Below, piece after piece: positions 1 to 8,003 of a DNA stretch of 64,000 bases. The notes beneath the pieces are model-generated. The model was not told where the DNA came from. It saw only the letters and a program-made list of their open reading frames with translations, and did not search any database. The translations under genes were made by a program, and so were the position numbers. Position 1 is the first letter of the stretch; the number at the start of each line of letters is the position of its first letter. This DNA is from Bdellovibrio sp047344985 (GTDB lineage Bacteria; Bdellovibrionota; Bdellovibrionia; Bdellovibrionales; Bdellovibrionaceae): contig NZ_CP178861.1 in assembly GCF_047344985.1 (NCBI RefSeq), forward strand, positions 1,178,001 to 1,242,000. The letters are read 5' to 3'.

Positions 1-237
1 ATGAGAGTGATCAATTTAGATAAGAACACACAAGCTGAAGCAACGGTTGAGTCTTATTTGGGTTCTTTTTCCGAAGCGTCTCCTGTGACTCATAAGTCTT
101 ATCATGAACTCGCAGACACTCCTGTTGTTGAAGTCGATGCTTTGGCTCAACTTCAATCCAACATCGAAATGCTCAGCGATCTTCAATCACGTCTTTCATT
201 TGTGATGAGAGAAGTGCGTTACCTAATGAAAGTGTAA
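1..237 (+). CDS. Hypothetical small protein, possibly 5'-truncated
   Basis: I do not recognise this 78-residue protein. It opens with ATG exactly at the window edge, so the true start may lie further upstream. The C-terminal third is predicted helical and ends in a basic stretch. There is no signal peptide or membrane segment. It reads in the same direction as the LuxR-type gene that begins 44 bases later, and the two could share a transcript. Whether the reading frame is a complete gene cannot be decided from the window. Confidence 0.5.
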   Translation: MRVINLDKNTQAEATVESYLGSFSEASPVTHKSYHELADTPVVEVDALAQLQSNIEMLSDLQSRLSFVMREVRYLMKV

Positions 238-262
238 TCAACCTAGTTCGAGCAACACTAAC

Positions 263-279
263 TTCCACCGCGGGTGGAA
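263..279 (+). promoter_or_regulatory. Hairpin covering the ribosome-binding site of the LuxR-type gene
   Basis: A perfect 7-base inverted repeat (TTCCACC, loop GCG, GGTGGAA) ends two bases before the GTG start at 282. The purine-rich GGTGGAA arm is the only plausible Shine-Dalgarno sequence, so folding would hide it. It could equally be a protein-binding dyad. Confidence 0.45.
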
Positions 280-281
280 AT

Positions 282-638
282 GTGAGTAATCCCCTACTTG
301 TGTTAGATGACAGTTCCGTAATATCCCTATTTAATCGGGATATGGGAACAAATCTCGGAGAATTCCGAAAATACATTCAGCTTCACTTTGAAAAGTGGGG
401 ACTTACGAAGGCGGAATGCGAGATTGGCATTCTCATCCTGCGTGGTTACAGTCTTCGCGAAATTGCCGAACAAAGAGGAACTTCAGAGACGACAACTCGT
501 CAGCAAGCTCTGAGCCTCTATAAAAAAGCCTCGCTAGAGGGGCGTCACCAATTGTCGGCTTTCTTCATTGAACATCTTTTATCTGCAAGCGGAAGTGAAA
601 CTACGCCTTGCGATCAAAACGATTCAGATTCCCTTTAG
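282..638 (+). CDS. Solo LuxR/GerE-type helix-turn-helix regulator
   Basis: This 118-residue protein has a LuxR-family DNA-binding domain at about residues 37-95. It is visible as WGLTKAECEIGILILRGYS, then LREIAEQRGTSETTTRQQ, the usual alternation of GerE helices. There is no receiver or ligand-binding domain before it, so it is a stand-alone regulator. The likely start is GTG, preceded by GGTGG inside a small hairpin. Its last 38 bases overlap the convergent coiled-coil gene, so the two transcripts are antisense at their 3' ends. Targets cannot be inferred. Confidence 0.75.
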   Translation: MSNPLLVLDDSSVISLFNRDMGTNLGEFRKYIQLHFEKWGLTKAECEIGILILRGYSLREIAEQRGTSETTTRQQALSLYKKASLEGRHQLSAFFIEHLLSASGSETTPCDQNDSDSL

Positions 639-1884
639 GGATGTGATACACGACCCAGTCACCATCGCGCTCGCGAGTCATGCCTTCAGTAATAACAGGT
701 TTTTCAAAAGGGAACTCTTCACGGAAAGTTTGGAAGTTGGAACTGCTCACAATCTTTCCGTCATCTTCCACTTTATCTTTGAAAGAGCGTTGGCCCGTGA
801 TAGTCGCACGATCTTTTTGGATCGTGACTTTCACATTGTCTTTTTCATGTTCAGGAACAAAAGCTTTTAAAACGTAAAAATCAGGGTTTTCACGCATGAT
901 GCTGCCGCGATCTTCGACTTTGTAAAATGGATCATTGCCTTTGTTGTCGTATTTTTCAGCGGCCTTAACGAAATCCTTACGTGTCTCCGCGAGTTCACGG
1001 ACATAGCGTTGCTTTTGAATATCTAGAGACTCACGTTGAGCGTCTTCATTTTTTGCATAGAGATTTTGAAAGCGTTCATTCTGAGTCTTAAGCTGGTTTT
1101 CATTAGCGACTTTGGAATGTATCAAACGATCCGAGTACTGTTGATTCAGGCGCTGCTCTTTAGAATCCCACTGCTTCTGTTGTTGTTCGTAGCGGCGGGC
1201 CGAGTTGTCTTGCAGGCGAGTGATTTTGTTTTCTTGGATTTCTTGCTCACGAGTCAGAGCTCCCTCACCTTTGGCTTGCAGTTGCGCGTATTCTTTTTCA
1301 TTGCGCGCACGAAGGCGTTCTTGCGCGTTTCTTCCGCGCTCGACTTCATTTGTGATCGACATGTCGTTTTGTTCGCGCTGGTGCTCTAAACGTTTCTGAC
1401 TAAACTCGTTCATCTGAGTCATGTCTTTATTGTATTTTTGTTTGGCGTTGCGAAGATCTTCCGCACTTTTTTCGCGAACCTGATCCACACGCGCTTGCGA
1501 GCTCGTTTCAATCTCTTGCACTTTTTGACGAGCATCTGCTTGCGCCGCTGCGACTTGTTGTTGGCGTTTGTCGCGCGTGCTGATTAATTTTTCGTCGTAA
1601 GTTTTTTGCATTGCCTGCGTGCGAGCATTGTAGTTGTCGCTAAGGCGCTGTCTTTCGGTAGAGGCTTCTTCAGCCATTTCCCTTTGACGGTTGCGAATGT
1701 GATTTACGGCGGCTTCGTTTTGTTCCGAGATCGCTGTTTTTTTATCGTCGTAGTATTCTTTAAGATCCGAAATCTCCGCTTCGTTTTTGCGAGCGATGTC
1801 TTTCTTTTTGCGTGAGTATTCGGCTTGAAGGTCATTCAAGTCCGCTTGCTGAGATTTGCGCGTGGAATTGTCTATCGACGACAT
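601..1884 (-). CDS. Long coiled-coil protein with C-terminal alpha-crystallin (Hsp20)-like domain
   Basis: This 427-residue protein is built from two parts. Residues 1 to about 317 are highly charged and rich in Gln, Glu, Lys and Arg with heptad character, so an extended coiled coil is expected. Residues 318-427 resemble a small-heat-shock-protein core: ENPDFYVLKAFVPE, NVKVTIQKDRATITG, then FREEFPF and a closing VVYHIPKG strand. There is no signal peptide or membrane segment. No good Shine-Dalgarno precedes the ATG, but a dyad lies directly upstream at 1886-1917. The fold suggests a chaperone or scaffold role; no catalytic site is visible. Confidence 0.7.
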   Translation of the reverse strand: MSSIDNSTRKSQQADLNDLQAEYSRKKKDIARKNEAEISDLKEYYDDKKTAISEQNEAAVNHIRNRQREMAEEASTERQRLSDNYNARTQAMQKTYDEKLISTRDKRQQQVAAAQADARQKVQEIETSSQARVDQVREKSAEDLRNAKQKYNKDMTQMNEFSQKRLEHQREQNDMSITNEVERGRNAQERLRARNEKEYAQLQAKGEGALTREQEIQENKITRLQDNSARRYEQQQKQWDSKEQRLNQQYSDRLIHSKVANENQLKTQNERFQNLYAKNEDAQRESLDIQKQRYVRELAETRKDFVKAAEKYDNKGNDPFYKVEDRGSIMRENPDFYVLKAFVPEHEKDNVKVTIQKDRATITGQRSFKDKVEDDGKIVSSSNFQTFREEFPFEKPVITEGMTRERDGDWVVYHIPKGNLNRFDRKA

Positions 1885-1885
1885 G

Positions 1886-1917
1886 AATGTAGTGTATCAA
1901 AATAATACATCTACATT
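1886..1917 (-). promoter_or_regulatory. Dyad directly upstream of the coiled-coil/Hsp20-like gene
   Basis: AATGTAGTGTAT and ATACATCTACATT form an inverted repeat of about 12 pairs with a one-base bulge, separated by 7 bases. It lies between the stop of the upstream minus-strand gene and this gene's ATG, where the promoter should be. It looks like an operator, or a stem at the mRNA 5' end. It does not match the CIRCE consensus. Confidence 0.4.
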
Positions 1918-2224
1918 AAGGTGCCGCGGTTTCGCCTTGAGGAATCTGGCCTTTCGGGTTGGGGCAGAGAGCCTGAAAGTCGCCTGTACGTCCGTAGCAG
2001 CGCCACGTATCGATGTAAGTGACCTCTTCATCGGCAGCGACGGGATAGTAGTAGCGATACTGAATATGATCGAGCGTGCTTTCAACCAGACGGAAGTCCT
2101 GGGAAGGATTTTGAGGATCGGCGGATTTTTTTGTGATCTTCAAAAGAAACACACGATACTCAGCGTGACTGAGAGTCGGGGCGAGGATCAAAAAGAAAGC
2201 CGATAAGAAAATCCGATATTTCAC
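1916..2224 (-). CDS. Small exported protein of unknown function
   Basis: This 102-residue protein starts at GTG. The first 20 or so residues (basic KYR, hydrophobic stretch, then THALS-like small residues ending SHA) form a clear signal peptide. The mature part contains two Cys and the pattern YIDTWRCYGR. The start is chosen because it opens the signal peptide and has AGGAAG six bases upstream; the longer reading frame would bury the signal. A sigma-28-like promoter lies immediately upstream at 2233-2259. I do not recognise the family. Confidence 0.7.
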   Translation of the reverse strand: MKYRIFLSAFFLILAPTLSHAEYRVFLLKITKKSADPQNPSQDFRLVESTLDHIQYRYYYPVAADEEVTYIDTWRCYGRTGDFQALCPNPKGQIPQGETAAP

Positions 2225-2232
2225 AAATCTTC

Positions 2233-2259
2233 CTATCGGCTTTGCGGTGGGAAACCTTG
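2233..2259 (-). promoter_or_regulatory. Sigma-28 (FliA)-like promoter of the small exported protein
   Basis: On the minus strand CAAGGTTT, 11 bases, then GCCGATAG. The enteric FliA consensus is TAAAGTTT-N11-GCCGATAA, so 13 of 16 positions agree with exact spacing. The GTG start begins 8 bases after the -10 element, which predicts a leaderless or nearly leaderless transcript. Confidence 0.55.
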
Positions 2260-2420
2260 ATAATCCCGATGAACTCAGGATAACCAGACAGCCAACGCTT
2301 CGCATTAAATATCGTGAGTGGTTTCGAATTAGAACTCCAGGAGTTCGACAAATTTATAAACTTCAGAATTTCCCCTCGAGAAAGAGAAGAAATGTCCAAC
2401 GAACTGACAAAGTTTTAGAC

Positions 2421-2498
2421 AAAAGGTGCCTGCTTCTTTTTTGCAGTACTGCGCATTAGTTGCTGCAGTGAAGTGCAAAAAAGAATCAGGCACCTTTT
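2421..2498. repeat. Long inverted repeat with GGTGCC ends, probable terminator
   Basis: Positions 2421-2445 and 2474-2498 are 25-base inverted copies with one mismatch, beginning AAAAGGTGCCTG. The 28-base centre contains further small palindromes (GCAGTACTGC, CTGCAG). The right arm overlaps the stop codon of the minus-strand gene ending at 2497, as expected for its terminator. The outer ends resemble the GGTACC palindromes elsewhere in the window. The region 2225-2496 has no other gene I can support. Confidence 0.55.
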
Positions 2499-2814
2499 AG
2501 TGTTTGTGCTCGTTGTTGGCTCTGACTGTGTTTTCTACGATGTGGAAATAAGCTCTCACTAGCATTTGATAAGACTCGGGATCGAGAGCTTGTAGGTACG
2601 CCATTTTTTCGAAATAGCTTTTCTTCGCAATCAGCTCTGTCATGACGTCTTGGACTTTCTTCATTTTGTCGAAGCTGTAAAAGTCCTTGTCGTCTTTCAC
2701 TTCCTTGAGAACATCCGCGATAGACTTATTGTCAAAAAGAACATGAACACCCATGGCTGAATGAGAGAGCAAAGCCTCCATTCTTTCCAAACTTGTCTCT
2801 TCTATATTGACCAA
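2497..2814 (-). CDS. Conserved-looking helical protein of unknown function
   Basis: I do not recognise this protein. It is predicted largely helical, acidic to neutral, and has no signal peptide. The start chosen is TTG at 2814, because AGGAGG lies exactly six bases upstream; this gives 105 residues. A GTG at 2868 would add an Arg-rich 18-residue extension but has no properly spaced ribosome-binding site. The gene ends inside the right arm of the inverted repeat at 2421-2498. Confidence 0.6.
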   Translation of the reverse strand: MVNIEETSLERMEALLSHSAMGVHVLFDNKSIADVLKEVKDDKDFYSFDKMKKVQDVMTELIAKKSYFEKMAYLQALDPESYQMLVRAYFHIVENTVRANNEHKH

Positions 2815-2977
2815 GAAGCGCCTCCTGTTGCGACGTCTTAACCTCGATGGTGAGTAATAATCTTTCACCTTGCAAGACCAAAAATAGAACTATGACGGGG
2901 CTTGTCGTGTCGTCTATCTTTTCTATTGTTGAGAGTCGAGAATCTCTCGATAATAAATTGTGAAGGATACGAACGAT

Positions 2978-3844
2978 ATGGCGAAAACAAAATCCCGTGC
3001 GAAAAAGAAAACTCCCAGCTCTCCCTCTGAAAAAGAGTACATTCTTGTCGATGAAGCGGCAGGTCTTATCTTTGAATCAGAGAAGGATCTTTTCGGTTAT
3101 TTTGAAGAAGCCATCAATAAATTAGAGGGAGAGTATCAATCTTTACGATCTCCTGACGATTTCACTGATGAAGAACAGATTGCCCATGAGCATTATCTAG
3201 AGGCGACATTGGATGAACCCGATGAAGTCTGGATGGATGAAAAAACCATGGAAGACTATGCAATCTATCACTTCCTCAAAGCTTTTGAAGAAGGCAATGA
3301 GATTTTTAAATACGTGGCAGTGGCCTACGTGTCTTCTGAAGACGAATATCCGACTTTTGTTTTTATTCACTTCCCGACAAAAGACAGTCGTTTGTGGCAA
3401 AACTACCAGCGCGGTGAATTGGTTTACGACAAAACTTTTGAAGAAGTCGCGGGCGGCGCGATTGAAGGCGATGCTCTGGGTGAGGGTGATCCTCTGGCGA
3501 TGGGTCTTTACTTAGCGATGCTCAAAGTGCGTGGCGAGAAAGACATTCCTCAGGATAAGTTTCAAGACTTTGCACCTTTGCGCGAAGATACCATTGAAAA
3601 TGCTGATGAGATTTGGCGTAAGAATGATTTAGATGGAAACGTTTTGGTGAGCTTTATTAAGGAATTCCCTGATCACGAAACCACGAAAGATTTGGTTTAT
3701 ATCGCGGTCACTCAGGAAGACGAAGAATCTAACGTTCACTCTCTTTTGTTTTCTTTCCCGACTACGGATCGCACTTTGGTGGATCGCTATCGCCAGGGTG
3801 ATAATCTGCAGGCCGATGAGGTCTCTCAAGAATCCGCTCATTAA
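2978..3844 (+). CDS. Acidic protein with an internally duplicated domain, possibly PBECR2-like
   Basis: The protein is 288 residues from the ATG at 2978, which has GAAGGA ten bases upstream; a GTG at 2960 has no such site. After a Lys-rich N-terminus it contains two related copies of one domain. The pairs are LDEPDEVWMDEK / IENADEIWRKND, YVAVAYV / LVYIAVTQ, FIHFPTKDSRLWQNYQRGE / LFSFPTTDRTLVDRYRQGD. The P-x-E-[VI]-W motif followed by beta strands and an F-P-T segment recalls the barnase-like PBECR2 fold known from phage proteins. That assignment is a guess from pattern only. It ends at a convergent GGTACC terminator. Confidence 0.6.
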   Translation: MAKTKSRAKKKTPSSPSEKEYILVDEAAGLIFESEKDLFGYFEEAINKLEGEYQSLRSPDDFTDEEQIAHEHYLEATLDEPDEVWMDEKTMEDYAIYHFLKAFEEGNEIFKYVAVAYVSSEDEYPTFVFIHFPTKDSRLWQNYQRGELVYDKTFEEVAGGAIEGDALGEGDPLAMGLYLAMLKVRGEKDIPQDKFQDFAPLREDTIENADEIWRKNDLDGNVLVSFIKEFPDHETTKDLVYIAVTQEDEESNVHSLLFSFPTTDRTLVDRYRQGDNLQADEVSQESAH

Positions 3845-3846
3845 AA

Positions 3847-3873
3847 GGAAAAAGGTACCTGGTACCTTTTTCC
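3847..3873. terminator. GGTACC palindrome, bidirectional terminator (copy 1)
   Basis: GGAAAAAGGTACC, one central T, then GGTACCTTTTTCC: a perfect 13-base inverted repeat. It lies between the convergent stops at 3844 and 3879. A-runs before and T-runs after the stem on both strands fit a bidirectional intrinsic terminator. Confidence 0.75.
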
Positions 3874-3878
3874 TCATC

Positions 3879-4631
3879 TTAGAAGCACAAGCCTTGAGCC
3901 ATTGATGTGAATTGCGCTGCTGAGTAACCTTGGTCCTTGTAGTTTTTGAAAGGATGCAAGTTTTGCAGAACTGTCGCGCGTGTGGCACCTGTTGCTTCGA
4001 AAGCGTAGTCAGCAGGGTTTGCGTAGAACAGTGGAAGCAAGCCATCTACTTGGTTCAACATTTTATTTGTCGAAAGATCGTAGTTAGAGATTCTCAACAC
4101 ATCGTATTCGCCTTGAGTGTCTTTCAAATCAACCAAGATATTTACGCTGTTAAAGAATGTTTGTGGATCTGTGATACCCATGCCAGAAGCGATCGTAACA
4201 ACATCACTCCAGCGAAGAGTTGTTTTCCAACCTGTCAAAACCTGACCTGTTGAAGCATTAGCAACCAGGAATTGAAGTGGAGTTGGATCCAAGTAAGTCG
4301 CGCCACTTGTATTTGTCATCCATTTCCACATAGCGATGTAAGTTTGGTCTGATTTGAACGTTGCAGGCAAAGCTGTTAAGCGTGCATAAGCATAGTCCAT
4401 ACGAACGTTGTTAGATGCATCAACATAAGCTCTGAGTTTTGCAGTGATATCCGAACCTGATGCTTGGTTGCAGTAAGCAAGAGGTTTTGTAGAAGAAGAA
4501 GTGTTATCGGTTGGAGTCACGCGGCTTGAAAGATCCGAAGATCCTACTTGGTTGCTAGAGCCGCAAGCTGTAAGGAAAGCGACTGCACTTAGAGTAAGGA
4601 TTGTTGTGAAGATTTGTTTCGTATTTTTCAT
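3879..4631 (-). CDS. Lipoprotein of unknown function
   Basis: The protein is 250 residues from the ATG at 4631, with GGGGG five bases upstream. Residues 1 to about 20 form a lipoprotein signal (hydrophobic core, then FLTAC), so Cys at about residue 22 is the probable lipidation site. A longer reading frame upstream would hide this signal and is rejected. The mature part is Ser/Thr-rich at first, then a folded domain with few Cys. I see no recognisable catalytic motif. It is convergent with the duplicated-domain gene, sharing the terminator at 3847-3873. Confidence 0.75.
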   Translation of the reverse strand: MKNTKQIFTTILTLSAVAFLTACGSSNQVGSSDLSSRVTPTDNTSSSTKPLAYCNQASGSDITAKLRAYVDASNNVRMDYAYARLTALPATFKSDQTYIAMWKWMTNTSGATYLDPTPLQFLVANASTGQVLTGWKTTLRWSDVVTIASGMGITDPQTFFNSVNILVDLKDTQGEYDVLRISNYDLSTNKMLNQVDGLLPLFYANPADYAFEATGATRATVLQNLHPFKNYKDQGYSAAQFTSMAQGLCF

Positions 4632-4813
4632 AAAGCCCCCTGATGCCATACTATAAAGCAATGGCGGTGCCATATTTCACTCTGAAACAAATTGATTTTC
4701 GCTGTGTTTTTGATGACTTACGAGAGTGGCTGTTCTCACTCTGAGGCGTTCTCAGAGTGAGTCGTCAAACTTCTATGAGAGTGCCGCACAAGGAGCGTCA
4801 CTTTTTGCGCTTC

Positions 4814-5254
4814 TTAGTGCACGGTGACTGTGATCTGGCCTGTCACATTGAGGCCCTGAATCTCAAGAGCACCCATTGAAGGACCATTGCCTGCGCGAAC
4901 AGAGCCGATATAAACGTGTTCAATGTGAGACGGAAGCTGTGTTGTTCCAATGATGTGGCCGTCTTTAATTAGCGACACACTTAAGCCACCGTAAGTAGCG
5001 CCTGAAACGCGGATATTTTCAAAGCTCACGCCGAACGCTTTAGAGATCAAAGCAAGGTCCGACATAAGTTCTTCGGCAGAGATGTTTTGTCCAGAATTGA
5101 TTTTCTGCTCAAGGACTTTCACAAGATAAGCTGCGATATTAGAAGCGCCGTACACGGAGGCAAGTTCACTGTCGTTCATTTCCTGAAGCTTGGCTTGAGC
5201 TGTCGTGCCCGCGAAAACAAACAGAGCCGATAAAAGTAAAACCGCTTTTTTCAT
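4814..5254 (-). CDS. Exported protein with N-terminal L-x-E-M-x-D-x-E-L motif
   Basis: This 146-residue protein starts at the ATG at 5254 with AGGAGT four bases upstream. It has a classical signal peptide (MKK, hydrophobic core, TAQA). The mature N-terminus reads LQEMNDSELASVYGA. This pattern recurs near the start of exported proteins in the DUF6160-like group and resembles bacteriocin leader motifs. The remainder is predicted beta-rich and Gly-rich, ending in alternating Thr/Val strands. No enzyme motif is seen. It may be an outer-membrane or surface protein, but this is inference. Confidence 0.7.
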   Translation of the reverse strand: MKKAVLLLSALFVFAGTTAQAKLQEMNDSELASVYGASNIAAYLVKVLEQKINSGQNISAEELMSDLALISKAFGVSFENIRVSGATYGGLSVSLIKDGHIIGTTQLPSHIEHVYIGSVRAGNGPSMGALEIQGLNVTGQITVTVH

Positions 5255-5394
5255 AAGAACTCCTTTTATGAGGAGGACTTCTATCATAGGCGCGGAATGC
5301 TTTTCTAGGGCGGGTTTAAAGAACTGCTCGAATATAGAAATCGAACAGGTATTTACTGGGAATCGCTGTTCAGACTTTAGACGCTCATGAAAAA

Positions 5395-6300
5395 TTAGCT
5401 GGCAAGTTTGTCATTTGCCGAGTGGCGAAGGGACTGTTTGATCTCTTTCTTAAGCAAAAGAAATAATTTTTCTTCGAGATTTTCCACAAGCGTGGTGAGC
5501 TTCTTATTGTGAAGTCCAAGCTTCTTCCGGACCGGGTCGCTCATGATCGCGGCGAAAATACTAAATGCCGTCAGCAAGGTTCCCACAGCAAGAGTCGCCA
5601 TATAAATTTCTGTGCGAGTTGGAACGGGCGGGAAAAATCCGTAAAAAGTGGATCCCAACTTTTCGCCCAAAAAGAAATGCGAAGCCGCTTTATCGCGCGC
5701 CATTTTTCTCGCGATCTTGTTGCCCAAACCCAAAAGGCTTAGACTTTTATCTCCAAAAAACCACCAGCCCGCTGCGAGTGTCATCAAAGAACCGGCAAGA
5801 TCCGCAATGAAGGCTTGGCTTGCAGTGTATTTTTCGATCTCTTTGATAAATTCTTTTTGAATTTTAGATTCGTCGATTTGCAGTTCTTTAGAAAGCATAA
5901 GCTTGGCAAACGTGGGATGTTTGCGAAGTTCCGTAAGCAGCGCTTCGGAATCTAAAAGTTCTGTGGCGATCAGACGTTCAATTTCTCGTTGATAACCTGT
6001 TTTGATTCCGGAAGGAACTTTCTCCATTGTAGGACTGAGCTTTGTCCAACCCATCTTATCTAAAGTCTCTACCGATTTTTTGGCGGAAAGATAGGGAATG
6101 GCCCACAAGGTATTTAAGGGGCTGTAGAGCAAATCCAAGGGAAAGGACTTCTTTTGAATGGCGAAAGTCTCTTGAATAGAGAAATGACGCTCGATGAAAT
6201 CGCCGATGCGATTCTTACGGTCCTCGATGTATTTTTCAATGCACTCGTCCAGGGCTCCCAAAATGGGGGCCAAAGTCTGTTGATCCATGACGTTTTCCAT
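5395..6300 (-). CDS. Membrane protein, resembles DUF6635-type proteins
   Basis: This 301-residue protein has an N-terminal motif RIGDFIERHFS followed by FPLDLLYSPLNTLWAIPYL, the arrangement I associate with DUF6635 proteins. Two probable transmembrane segments lie at about residues 165-185 and 230-255, and the C-terminus is a basic/acidic amphipathic helix. The start could be the first ATG (6300) or the second, four codons later; neither has a strong ribosome-binding site. No function is known to me for this family. Confidence 0.65.
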   Translation of the reverse strand: MENVMDQQTLAPILGALDECIEKYIEDRKNRIGDFIERHFSIQETFAIQKKSFPLDLLYSPLNTLWAIPYLSAKKSVETLDKMGWTKLSPTMEKVPSGIKTGYQREIERLIATELLDSEALLTELRKHPTFAKLMLSKELQIDESKIQKEFIKEIEKYTASQAFIADLAGSLMTLAAGWWFFGDKSLSLLGLGNKIARKMARDKAASHFFLGEKLGSTFYGFFPPVPTRTEIYMATLAVGTLLTAFSIFAAIMSDPVRKKLGLHNKKLTTLVENLEEKLFLLLKKEIKQSLRHSANDKLAS

Positions 6301-6439
6301 CCGTGATAGGTCTATTTTTTCAAAGAACTACGGGAAATAAAGAGAAATCACTCGCAGTGTCCTGTTGTAGGAATGTCCGTTTTTCTGTATAGCCTGTAGT
6401 CACGAACGCGAGCTTTTGTAGATATTAAATTGAGTCCAG

Positions 6440-6467
6440 TTGATCTATATTGATGGCGTTTTATAGA
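6440..6467 (+). promoter_or_regulatory. Sigma-70-like promoter candidate before the glutamate-synthase-like gene
   Basis: TTGATC at 6440-6445, a 16-base spacer, and TATAGA at 6462-6467, about 36 bases before the ATG at 6504. The intergenic stretch 6301-6503 holds no other gene I can support. Confidence 0.4.
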
Positions 6468-6503
6468 TAATAATTTGGTTTCAACAAAAGAGGTTTTTTA
6501 GAC

Positions 6504-8000
6504 ATGAGACGGGAATTCTATATCGCATTTTTCGCGGCGATTGTTTTGAATTTTATTTTTTATTTAGCTTGGCCGCCGGGATTGTATTCACTGATCTTCT
6601 TTATTCCGTTTTTTGCTTTAGGTTTCCGCGATATTCGCCAGCACCGTCATGCGATCAAATCCAATTTTCCTGTTTTTGGTCATTTCCGTTATCTTCTTGA
6701 ATCCATCCGTCCAGAGATCAATCAATACTTTATTGAATCCAATACCGACGGAAAACCCTTCAGCCGTGAACAACGTTCGGTCGTTTATCAGCGTGCTAAA
6801 AAAGTTCTCGATACGGTTCCTTTTGGAACTCAGCACGATGTTTACGAACAAGGTTATGAGTTCGTCACTCACTCTCTTTATCCAAAACATTTAAGTCGCA
6901 AAGATCTGCGTGTCACAATCGGCAGCGATCTTTGTAAACAACCGTACTCTATGTCGCTCTTAAATATTTCAGCGATGAGTTTTGGTTCTCTTTCTACAGC
7001 CAGTATTTTGGCATTAAACGGGGGAGCTAAAGACGGACACTTCGCTCACAACACCGGTGAAGGGGGGATTTCTCCTTATCACTTGGAGCCAGGTGGAGAT
7101 TTGATTTGGCAAATCGGTACAGGTTACTTCGGTTGCCGCACACATTCCGGTGATTTTGATTCGGAGTTGTTTAAGAAAAACTCCAGTCATCCCCAAGTGA
7201 AGATGATTGAGTTGAAACTATCTCAAGGGGCTAAGCCGGGCCACGGCGGGATTTTGTCTGGCAAAAAAGTGACGCCTGAAATTGCAGCAATTCGTAATGT
7301 GCCTTTGGGTAAAGACGTGATTTCACCTCCGGGACACAAAGCTTTTTCAGACGCCAAAGGGATGCTTCAATTTATTTCTACATTGCGTGAGCTTTCTGGT
7401 GGCAAGCCTGTAGGTTTTAAATTTTGCTTAGGCCATCGTCAGGAGTTTGAAGAGCTTGTGGCTTTGATGAAAGAGCTTAAGCTTTATCCTGACTTTATCG
7501 TTGTCGATGGCGCTGAAGGCGGAACGGGGGCAGCTCCGTTAGAGTTCACGAATTACATCGGAACTCCAGGCATGGATGCGCTGGTTGTGGTCGTTGATAC
7601 TTTGAAAAAAGCAGGTCTTAAAGATCAAATCAAAGTGATCGCGACAGGAAAAATCACAACGGCATTTGATATCGTGAAGCTGCTTTGCATTGGGGCTGAT
7701 GCGACTTATGCCGCTCGTTCGATGATGTTAGCGTTAGGATGTATTCAAGCGCTTCGTTGTAACAACAATAAGTGTCCAACGGGTGTGGCGACTCAAGATC
7801 CAAACTTGGTTAAGGGTCTTCACGTGCCGACTAAAAGAGAGCGCGTAAAGAACTTCCATCAAGAGACATTAGAGTCTGTAGCTCACATGATCGGAGCGAT
7901 GGGAGTTGCTCATCACAGTGAATTGCGCCGTCATCATCTTCACAAACGCGTGGAAGAAAACGTTATCAAGACATACGCGGAAATTTATTCCGAGGCGTAA
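6504..8000 (+). CDS. FMN-binding glutamate synthase family protein (membrane-anchored)
   Basis: This 498-residue protein has two hydrophobic segments at about residues 5-22 and 27-42. The rest is the FMN/iron-sulfur synthase domain of the large glutamate synthase subunit family. Visible landmarks are NISAMSFGSLS, NTGEGGISPYHLEPGGDLIWQ in pieces, a flavin-binding VVDGAEGGTGAAP, and the cluster ligands CIQALRCNNNKCPTG. It lacks the N-terminal glutaminase and C-terminal domains of true GltB, so it is one of the shorter stand-alone homologues whose substrate is not established. GAGG lies ten bases before the ATG. It is convergent with the lipase maturation factor gene, three bases apart. Confidence 0.85.
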   Translation: MRREFYIAFFAAIVLNFIFYLAWPPGLYSLIFFIPFFALGFRDIRQHRHAIKSNFPVFGHFRYLLESIRPEINQYFIESNTDGKPFSREQRSVVYQRAKKVLDTVPFGTQHDVYEQGYEFVTHSLYPKHLSRKDLRVTIGSDLCKQPYSMSLLNISAMSFGSLSTASILALNGGAKDGHFAHNTGEGGISPYHLEPGGDLIWQIGTGYFGCRTHSGDFDSELFKKNSSHPQVKMIELKLSQGAKPGHGGILSGKKVTPEIAAIRNVPLGKDVISPPGHKAFSDAKGMLQFISTLRELSGGKPVGFKFCLGHRQEFEELVALMKELKLYPDFIVVDGAEGGTGAAPLEFTNYIGTPGMDALVVVVDTLKKAGLKDQIKVIATGKITTAFDIVKLLCIGADATYAARSMMLALGCIQALRCNNNKCPTGVATQDPNLVKGLHVPTKRERVKNFHQETLESVAHMIGAMGVAHHSELRRHHLHKRVEENVIKTYAEIYSEA

Positions 8001-8003
8001 GCG

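Noticed and set aside
2247..2459. 70-codon plus-strand frame
   Set aside because: It runs through the sigma-28-like promoter region and into the inverted repeat, with Arg-rich random composition.
5222..5231. GCCGATAA on the plus strand at 5222
   Set aside because: It lies within the signal-peptide coding region of a minus-strand gene, with no plus-strand gene downstream.
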